Assembly: GCA_902473545.1 (NCBI GenBank)
Contig: CABRSG010000114.1
Location: forward strand, 1-7,608
Length of the DNA: 7,608 nucleotides
Reading direction: 5' to 3'
From: an uncultured Lachnospiraceae bacterium
Lineage (GTDB): Bacteria > Bacillota > Clostridia > Lachnospirales > Lachnospiraceae
The number at the start of each line of letters is the position of its first letter. Positions within the stretch are counted from its first letter, which is position 1. Below are positions 1 through 4,510 of this stretch, in pieces. The position numbers and the translations under genes were made by a program. A model generated the notes under the pieces. That model had not been told where the DNA came from. It made no database searches and worked only from the letters and a program-made list of their open reading frames with translations.

Positions 1-510
1 TGGAACGTGGTGCTGCTGCGCTACTTCAACCCCATCGGTGCGCATGAGAGCGGACTGATCGGCGAGGATCCGAAGGGTATCCCGAACAATCTGGTGCCGT
101 ACATCGCACAGGTTGCAGTGGGTAAGCTGCAGGCACTCGGCGTATTTGGAAACGATTATGATACGCACGACGGCACCGGCGTGCGCGACTACATTCATGT
201 TGTTGATCTGGCGAAGGGACATGTAAAGGCGATCGAGAAGCTGCAGAAAAAGGAAGGCGTGAGCATTTACAATCTGGGTACCGGAAAGGGCTACAGCGTG
301 CTGGATGTACTGCACGCATTTGAAAAGGCATGCGGAAAAGAGCTTCCGTATGTGATCAAGCCGCGTCGCCCGGGCGATATTGCAACCTGCTACGCAGATC
401 CGACAAAGGCGAAGAACGAGCTTGGATGGGTAGCGGAAAAAGGAATCGAAGAAATGTGTGCAGATAGCTGGAGATGGCAGAGCAGCAATCCGAACGGCTA
501 CGCCGATTAA
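1..510 (+). CDS. galE: UDP-glucose 4-epimerase GalE, 3' portion (5' end outside window)
   Basis: Interconverts UDP-glucose and UDP-galactose in the cytoplasm (Leloir pathway, sugar-nucleotide supply). The open frame enters the window at base 1 and stops with TAA at 508-510, giving 169 residues, about half of a usual ~338-residue GalE. The NAD-binding Rossmann half and the YxxxK catalytic motif lie upstream and cannot be seen. Visible family motifs in order are RYFNPIGAH, the GIPNNLVPYIAQVAVG block, GTGVRDYIHVVDLA (containing the uridine-nucleotide-contacting Arg known from E. coli GalE), YNLGTGKGYSVLDV, RRPGDIATCYAD, and a C-terminal tail ending WQSSNPNGYAD, close to the E. coli ending. The codon at 388-390 is Cys, at the position equivalent to E. 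coli Tyr299; in other GalE proteins a small residue there allows UDP-N-acetylhexosamines as substrates. The family assignment is secure. Substrate range is inferred. Confidence 0.96.
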   Translation, partial: WNVVLLRYFNPIGAHESGLIGEDPKGIPNNLVPYIAQVAVGKLQALGVFGNDYDTHDGTGVRDYIHVVDLAKGHVKAIEKLQKKEGVSIYNLGTGKGYSVLDVLHAFEKACGKELPYVIKPRRPGDIATCYADPTKAKNELGWVAEKGIEEMCADSWRWQSSNPNGYAD

Positions 511-521
511 GCTGCCTTTTT
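482..521 (+). terminator. Possible intrinsic terminator overlapping the galE stop
   Basis: GCAGC (482-486) and AATC (487-490) can pair with GCTGC (511-515) and GATT (505-508), and GGC (496-498) pairs with GCC (502-504) around a TAC loop. This gives 12 base pairs interrupted by a 5-nt bulge on one side and a 2-nt bulge on the other. Five T residues follow at 517-521. The position, across the galE stop codon and before uvrC, suits a terminator. The bulges make it weaker than a textbook one, so galE-uvrC read-through remains possible. Confidence 0.35.
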
Positions 522-535
522 GTATACTTCGAAGC

Positions 536-541
536 AAGGAG
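536..541 (+). promoter_or_regulatory. Ribosome binding site that fixes the uvrC start
   Basis: AAGGAG lies 5 nt before the ATG at 547. The longer in-frame reading from TTG at 520 would place this motif inside the coding region and has no Shine-Dalgarno of its own, so ATG 547 is preferred. Confidence 0.85.
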
Positions 542-546
542 CAGTC

Positions 547-2385
547 ATGTTTGATATCCATGAAGAATTAAAAAAACTCCCGGCAAAGCCGGGAGTTTAT
601 ATTATGCACGACGAAAAGGATGCGATTATCTACGTCGGCAAAGCAATCAGTCTGAAAAACCGGGTGCGCCAGTATTTTCAGAGCAGCCGCAATAAGGGCG
701 TAAAAATCGAGCAGATGGTGACGAAGATCAGCCGCTTTGAGTACATCGTCACCGACTCCGAGCTGGAGGCGCTGGTGCTGGAGTGCAATCTGATCAAGGA
801 GCATCGCCCGAAATACAACACCATGCTGAAAGACGATAAGACGTATCCGTTTATCAAGGTGACGGTGAGCGAGCCGTTTCCGCGGGTGCTTTTTTCGCGT
901 ACAATGAAAAAGGACAAGTCGCGCTACTTCGGACCGTATACCAGCGCGGGCGCTGTCAAGGATACCATCGAGCTGATTAATAAGCTCTATAGGCTGCGTA
1001 CCTGCAATCGCGTTTTGCCGCGGGATATCGGAAAAGAGCGCCCCTGCCTGAATTATCATATTAAACAGTGTCAGGCGCCCTGTCAGGGCTATGAGAGCCG
1101 CGAGGACTACGCAAAGCGCGTGGCGCAGGCGGTTGAGTTCTTGAACGGAAACTACAAGCCGGTGCTGAAAATGCTGGAGGAGCGTATGAACGAGGCGGCG
1201 GAGCGGCTGGATTTTGAGGCGGCGATCGAGCAGCGGGAGCTTTTGGCGAGTGTGAAGCAGATCGCGCAGAAGCAGAAGATCACCTCCGGCGACGGCGAGG
1301 ATAAGGATGTGATCGCGCTTGCAGCGGACGACCGCGACGCGGTGGTTCAGGTATTTTTTGTGCGCGCCGGACGTCTGATCGGACGCGACCATTTTTATCT
1401 GCGCGTGGCGCCGCACGACACCCCGGGCGTGATTCTGGACAGCTTTCTGAAGCAGTTTTATTCCGGCACCCCTTTTATCCCGCGCGAGATCATGCTGCAG
1501 GAAGAAGTAGAGGATAAGGAGGTCATCGAGGAGTGGCTTTCAAAGCGGCGCGGCGGCAGAGTATATCTGCGGGTGCCGAAAAAGGGCACGAAGGAAAAGC
1601 TGGTCGAGCTGGCGGCGCAGAACGCCCGCATGGTACTTACGCAGGACAGTGAGAAGATCAAGCGCGAGGAGGGAAGGACCATCGGAGCAATGAAGGAGAT
1701 CGCTTCTCTCTTAGGTCTGGAGAATGTGGTGCGCGTCGAGGCGTTCGATATCTCCAACATCAGCGGCTTTGAGTCAGTTGGCTCCATGATCGTCTACGAA
1801 AAGGGCAAGCCGAAGACGAGCGACTACCGCAAATTTAAGATCAAGACCGTGAAGGGGCCGGACGACTATGCCAGCATGGAGGAAGTGCTGGGACGAAGGT
1901 TCGCGCACGGCCTGGCAGAGCGTGAGGAAAACGCGGAGTTTGGAAGCTTCAGCCGTTTCCCGGATCTGATCATGATGGACGGCGGCAAGGGGCAGGTAAA
2001 CGTGGCGCTGCGCGTGCTGGAAGAGCTGCATTTAGACATCCCGGTCTGCGGCATGGTGAAGGATGATAATCACCGCACCCGCGGGCTGTACTATCAGAAC
2101 GAGGAAATTCCGATCGACCGCAGCTCCGAGGGCTTCAAGCTGATTACGCGCATCCAGGACGAGGCGCACCGCTTCGCGATCGAATATCACCGTTCGCTGC
2201 GCGGCAAACAGCAGGTACACTCTGTGCTGGACGACATCGCGGGCATTGGCGAGACGAGACGCAAGGCGCTCCTGCGCCGCTTCAAATCCCTGGAGGCGAT
2301 TCGTGATGCCTCGGTAGAGGAGCTTGCCTCCACAGAAACCATGAACCGGCAGGCGGCGCAGAAGGTGTACGATTACTTCCATTAA
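547..2385 (+). CDS. uvrC: UvrABC excinuclease subunit C
   Basis: Makes the dual incisions on either side of a bulky DNA lesion after UvrA/UvrB loading. The product is 612 residues, normal for the family. The N-terminal GIY-YIG nuclease domain (about 15-95) shows PGVY (15-18), YVG (29-31), Arg39 and Glu79 in ALVLECNLIK; it makes the 3' cut. Cysteines 153, 167, 175 and 179 match the spacing of the four Cys reported to bind a 4Fe-4S cluster in E. coli UvrC. The UVR (UvrB-binding) helical hairpin is at about 204-240. The RNase H-like 5'-nuclease domain carries AFDISN (Asp401), GPDDYA (Asp439/440), MMDGGKGQ (Asp478) and EAHRFAIEYHR (His541). A helix-hairpin-helix DNA-binding tail (about 560-612, DDIAGIGETRRKALL) ends the protein. 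All recognised catalytic residues are present, so it should be active. An unusual hairpin sits near its 5' end (574-598). No clear terminator follows. Confidence 0.98.
   Translation: MFDIHEELKKLPAKPGVYIMHDEKDAIIYVGKAISLKNRVRQYFQSSRNKGVKIEQMVTKISRFEYIVTDSELEALVLECNLIKEHRPKYNTMLKDDKTYPFIKVTVSEPFPRVLFSRTMKKDKSRYFGPYTSAGAVKDTIELINKLYRLRTCNRVLPRDIGKERPCLNYHIKQCQAPCQGYESREDYAKRVAQAVEFLNGNYKPVLKMLEERMNEAAERLDFEAAIEQRELLASVKQIAQKQKITSGDGEDKDVIALAADDRDAVVQVFFVRAGRLIGRDHFYLRVAPHDTPGVILDSFLKQFYSGTPFIPREIMLQEEVEDKEVIEEWLSKRRGGRVYLRVPKKGTKEKLVELAAQNARMVLTQDSEKIKREEGRTIGAMKEIASLLGLENVVRVEAFDISNISGFESVGSMIVYEKGKPKTSDYRKFKIKTVKGPDDYASMEEVLGRRFAHGLAEREENAEFGSFSRFPDLIMMDGGKGQVNVALRVLEELHLDIPVCGMVKDDNHRTRGLYYQNEEIPIDRSSEGFKLITRIQDEAHRFAIEYHRSLRGKQQVHSVLDDIAGIGETRRKALLRRFKSLEAIRDASVEELASTETMNRQAAQKVYDYFH
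574..598. other. Perfect 11-bp hairpin inside the uvrC 5' coding region
   Basis: AAACTCCCGGC (574-584) and GCCGGGAGTTT (588-598) are exact reverse complements around an AAA loop. In the sense direction the stem is followed by TTTATATT, a poor U-tract. In the antisense direction the stem runs into TTTTTT (complement of 571-576), which makes a good intrinsic-terminator shape. It encodes residues 10-17 (KLPAKPGV), the conserved entry to the GIY-YIG domain, so protein constraint explains part of the sequence. The exact complementarity also depends on particular synonymous codons, such as CTC for Leu11 in a gene that mainly uses CTG. Structure seen; function inferred. Confidence 0.6.
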
Positions 2386-2450
2386 ATCGGGAAAATGCCG
2401 GATTTTGCAGCCCAGGAGGCGGCGGCTTTGTGCAATTAACATTTCCGGCG

Positions 2451-2479
2451 TTGCAGTTTGACGCTTTGTGTGCTATACT
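2451..2479 (+). promoter_or_regulatory. Probable sigma-A promoter for hprK
   Basis: A -35-like TTGCAG (2451-2456), a 17-bp spacer and a -10 TATACT (2474-2479) with an extended TGC just before it form a good vegetative promoter. A second overlapping -10 (TATAAT, 2484-2489) exists, but its best -35 (TTGACG, 2458-2463) is 20 bp away. Transcription from TATACT should start near 2486, giving a leader of about 58 nt. The rest of the 2386-2543 gap shows no gene and no convincing uvrC terminator. Confidence 0.65.
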
Positions 2480-2490
2480 TTTCTATAATA

Positions 2491-2510
2491 GGGTTTCTGC
2501 TGTGGAACCC
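2491..2510 (+). other. 5' leader hairpin of the hprK transcript
   Basis: GGGTTTC (2491-2497) pairs with GGAACCC (2504-2510), 7 bp including one G-U pair, around the loop TGCTGT. It would begin a few nucleotides from the predicted transcript 5' end and is not followed by a U-tract, so it is not a terminator. A role in mRNA stability is the simplest guess. Confidence 0.45.
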
Positions 2511-2530
2511 GGACAGGAAAGTATTCAGAT

Positions 2531-2536
2531 AAGGAG
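2531..2536 (+). promoter_or_regulatory. Ribosome binding site that fixes the hprK start
   Basis: AAGGAG lies 7 nt before ATG 2544. An in-frame GTG at 2430 lies upstream of the promoter and cannot be the start for transcripts from it. Confidence 0.85.
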
Positions 2537-2543
2537 AAGGAAC

Positions 2544-3479
2544 ATGGCAAGCAGTGTGGCACTGACGAAAATGGTAGAAAAAATGAATCTGAAGAATGTG
2601 ACGCCGGAGGTCGATCTGAGCCAGATCCGCATTACCGTGCCGGATATCAACCGCGCGGCGCTGCAGCTGGCAGGTTATTTTGAGCATTTCACCTCGGAGC
2701 GTGTGCAGATCATCGGATATGTGGAATATACCTATCTGATGGGGCTCCCCAAGGAGGAAAAGCTGCCCGTATACGAGCGGTTTGTTTCTTATAAGAGTCC
2801 GTGCATCATTTATACGACAAGGACAAAGCCGGAGGAGGAGCTTTTGCAGCTTGCGATCCAGTATGGCGTGCCGGTTTTCATTACGGATAAGGAGACGTCG
2901 GCGTTTTCGGCGGAGCTGCAGCGATGGCTGAATGTGGAGCTTGCGCCGTGCATTTCCATCCACGGCGTGCTGGTGGACGTATATGGCGAGGGCGTTCTGA
3001 TCATGGGCGAGAGCGGCATCGGAAAAAGTGAGGCGGCCTTGGAGCTGATCCGCCGCGGACATCGTCTGATTTCCGACGATGTAGTGGAGATCCGCAAGGT
3101 GAGTGATGTCAGCCTGGTAGGGAGCGCGCCGGATATCACGCGCCATTTCATTGAGCTGCGCGGTATCGGGATCATCAATGTCAAGACGCTGTACGGCGTG
3201 GAGGCGGTGAAGAATACGCAGACCATCGATATCGTCATCAAGTTGGAGGAGTGGGACAAGGATAAGGAGTACGACCGCCTCGGTCTGGAGGAGGAGTACA
3301 TTGAGTTTCTGGGAAACCGCGTGGTCTGTCATTCGCTTCCAATACGCCCTGGCAGAAACCTGGCGATCATTGTGGAGGCAGCGGCAGTCAATCACCGTCA
3401 GAAGAAGATGGGCTACAATGCGGCGCAGGAGCTGTACAACCGCGTGCAGCAGAATCTGACCAGAAAGCGCGAGCAATAA
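2544..3479 (+). CDS. hprK: HPr kinase/phosphorylase
   Basis: Bifunctional cytoplasmic enzyme that phosphorylates HPr (and its relative Crh, where present) on Ser46 when glycolytic intermediates and ATP are high and removes that phosphate when inorganic phosphate rises. P-Ser-HPr is the co-effector of CcpA in low-GC Gram-positive catabolite repression. The product is 311 residues, the usual size. The N-terminal regulatory domain (about 1-130) is followed by SIHGVLVDVYG (His140), the P-loop GESGIGKS (155-162, Lys161), LISDDVVEIR (Asp178/179), the HprK signature around LRGIGIINVKTLYG, YDRLGLEEE, and the C-terminal RPGRNLA segment with conserved helix. The key residues of the B. subtilis enzyme are all there, so both activities are expected. 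It has its own upstream promoter and probably shares a transcript with glk, 54 bp downstream. The functional pairing with glucokinase is sensible: one enzyme senses glycolytic flux and the other feeds it. Confidence 0.97.
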   Translation: MASSVALTKMVEKMNLKNVTPEVDLSQIRITVPDINRAALQLAGYFEHFTSERVQIIGYVEYTYLMGLPKEEKLPVYERFVSYKSPCIIYTTRTKPEEELLQLAIQYGVPVFITDKETSAFSAELQRWLNVELAPCISIHGVLVDVYGEGVLIMGESGIGKSEAALELIRRGHRLISDDVVEIRKVSDVSLVGSAPDITRHFIELRGIGIINVKTLYGVEAVKNTQTIDIVIKLEEWDKDKEYDRLGLEEEYIEFLGNRVVCHSLPIRPGRNLAIIVEAAAVNHRQKKMGYNAAQELYNRVQQNLTRKREQ

Positions 3480-3496
3480 ATATAAGGAAAGAGAAA

Positions 3497-3513
3497 GGGC
3501 GAAGACTTTGCCC
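3497..3513 (+). other. Small hairpin between hprK and glk
   Basis: GGGCGAA pairs with TTTGCCC (7 bp, one G-U) around a 3-nt GAC loop. No U-tract follows, so it is probably not a terminator. It could be an mRNA processing or stability element upstream of the glk Shine-Dalgarno, or chance. Confidence 0.3.
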
Positions 3514-3520
3514 GAAAAAT

Positions 3521-3525
3521 GGAGG
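3521..3525 (+). promoter_or_regulatory. Ribosome binding site that decides the glk start
   Basis: GGAGG is 8 nt before ATG 3534. It overlaps the upstream in-frame ATG at 3519, which has no well-placed Shine-Dalgarno. ATG 3534 also gives the family-typical N-terminus MKKYCFGIDVGGTT. Confidence 0.8.
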
Positions 3526-3533
3526 ATGGGGAA

Positions 3534-4466
3534 ATGAAGAAGTATTGCTTTGGAATTGATGTAGGCGGAACTACCGTAAAGTGCGGTCTGTTTGATGTAA
3601 AGGGAACCGTGCTGGACAAGTGGGAGATTAAGACGCGGACAGAGAACAACGGCTGCAATATCCTGCCGGACGTGGCGGATACCATCGCCGATAAGATCCG
3701 CGAGAAGAACCTCGACCGCGACGAGATCGCCGGCGTCGGGCTTGGCGTCCCGGGACCGGTCAATGAGGAGGGCGAGGTTCCGGCTGCGGTAAATCTGCAC
3801 TGGGGTTATGTGCATCTGGTCAATCAGATGGAGCGCCTTACCGGGCTGACCGTCAAGGCCGGAAATGACGCGAATGTTGCCGCGCTCGGCGAGATGTGGA
3901 AGGGCGGCGGCGCCGGCTACCATAATGTCGTTCTGGTAACGCTTGGTACCGGTGTCGGCGGCGGAATCATCGACAACGGTCAGATCATCACCGGCACGCA
4001 CGGGGCGGGCGGAGAGATCGGGCACATCCACGTTACCGATTCACTCACGGCAAGGTGCAATTGCGGCAACTGCGGCTGTCTGGAGCAGGTGGCGTCGGCG
4101 ACCGGCATCACCTTCCTGGCAAAGCGCCGTCTGGCGAAGGACGAAGCGCCGTCCGTGCTGCGCAAAAAAAATATCTCTGCAAAATCCGTATTCGACGCGG
4201 TAAAAGAGGGAGATGCAGTTGCGATTGAGATTGCTGAGGAATTTGGAAAGTATCTTGGCACTGCACTCGCAAATGTGGCGGGCGTCACCGACCCCGATAT
4301 TTTCGTAATCGGCGGCGGCGTCTCCAAGGCAGGTCCGATCCTGCTGGAATTCATCCAGAAATACTATAAGCAGTATGCGTTCATCGCATGCAAGGAAACA
4401 CCGTTCGCGCTCGCAGAGCTCGGCAATGACGCCGGGATTTACGGAGCGGCGAAGCTGGTGCTGTAA
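3534..4466 (+). CDS. glk: ROK-family glucokinase
   Basis: Phosphorylates free intracellular glucose with ATP to glucose 6-phosphate, the entry step for glucose taken up without the PTS or released from oligosaccharides. The product is 310 residues, normal for ROK glucokinases. The phosphate-binding motif GIDVGGTTVK lies at 7-16, the catalytic Asp is Asp112 in GNDANVAALGE, the second nucleotide motif LGTGVGGGI is at 137-145, and the substrate-binding GGEIGH (159-164) is followed by the zinc motif CNCGNCGCLE with Cys175, Cys177 and Cys182 plus His164. The C-terminal PDIFVIGGGVSKAG is the adenosine-binding segment. ROK proteins include repressors, but there is no N-terminal helix-turn-helix here, so this is an enzyme. 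Glucose preference is inferred from overall similarity to clostridial glucokinases. No promoter is obvious in the 54-bp gap, so co-transcription with hprK is likely. A strong terminator follows 12 nt after the stop. Confidence 0.94.
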   Translation: MKKYCFGIDVGGTTVKCGLFDVKGTVLDKWEIKTRTENNGCNILPDVADTIADKIREKNLDRDEIAGVGLGVPGPVNEEGEVPAAVNLHWGYVHLVNQMERLTGLTVKAGNDANVAALGEMWKGGGAGYHNVVLVTLGTGVGGGIIDNGQIITGTHGAGGEIGHIHVTDSLTARCNCGNCGCLEQVASATGITFLAKRRLAKDEAPSVLRKKNISAKSVFDAVKEGDAVAIEIAEEFGKYLGTALANVAGVTDPDIFVIGGGVSKAGPILLEFIQKYYKQYAFIACKETPFALAELGNDAGIYGAAKLVL

Positions 4467-4478
4467 AGTAAAAAAATT

Positions 4479-4510
4479 GAGGCGCTTTCCATGCGGAAGG
4501 CGCCTCTTTT
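4479..4510. terminator. Bidirectional intrinsic terminator between convergent glk and pbp
   Basis: GAGGCGCTTTCC (4479-4490) pairs over 12 bp (one G-T) with GGAAGGCGCCTC (4495-4506) around an ATGC tetraloop. On the plus strand TTTTCT follows. On the minus strand the stem is followed by AATTTTTTT (complement of 4470-4478). It therefore serves both genes. The leftward pbp stop codon is only 4 nt from the stem. Confidence 0.93.

Noticed and set aside
520..546. TTG at 520 as an earlier uvrC start
   Set aside because: No Shine-Dalgarno precedes it, and AAGGAG at 536-541 points to ATG 547, which gives the usual UvrC N-terminus.
568..1416. A 282-codon open frame antisense to uvrC
   Set aside because: Also in codon register with uvrC and explained by the same codon bias. 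The overlapping uvrC has all its catalytic motifs.
2386..2450. Possible uvrC terminator in the gap after the stop codon
   Set aside because: Only short 3-5 bp pairings are present (such as CGG/CCG around 2388-2400), without a following T-tract.
2430..2543. GTG at 2430 as an earlier hprK start
   Set aside because: It lies upstream of the predicted promoter, lacks a ribosome binding site, and adds 38 residues not typical of HprK.
2436..4031. A 531-codon open frame on the minus strand across hprK and the start of glk
   Set aside because: It is exactly in codon register with hprK and glk, which share a frame, so its stops would need TTA, CTA or TCA codons in the sense genes. This GC-rich host uses those rarely. 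It has no family resemblance and has shadow-like Leu/Arg/His-rich composition.
4164..4171. Run of eight A residues inside glk as a possible frameshift or slippage site
   Set aside because: The frame stays open across it and the downstream conserved GGGVSKAG motif is in the same frame. There is no sign of an alternative product.
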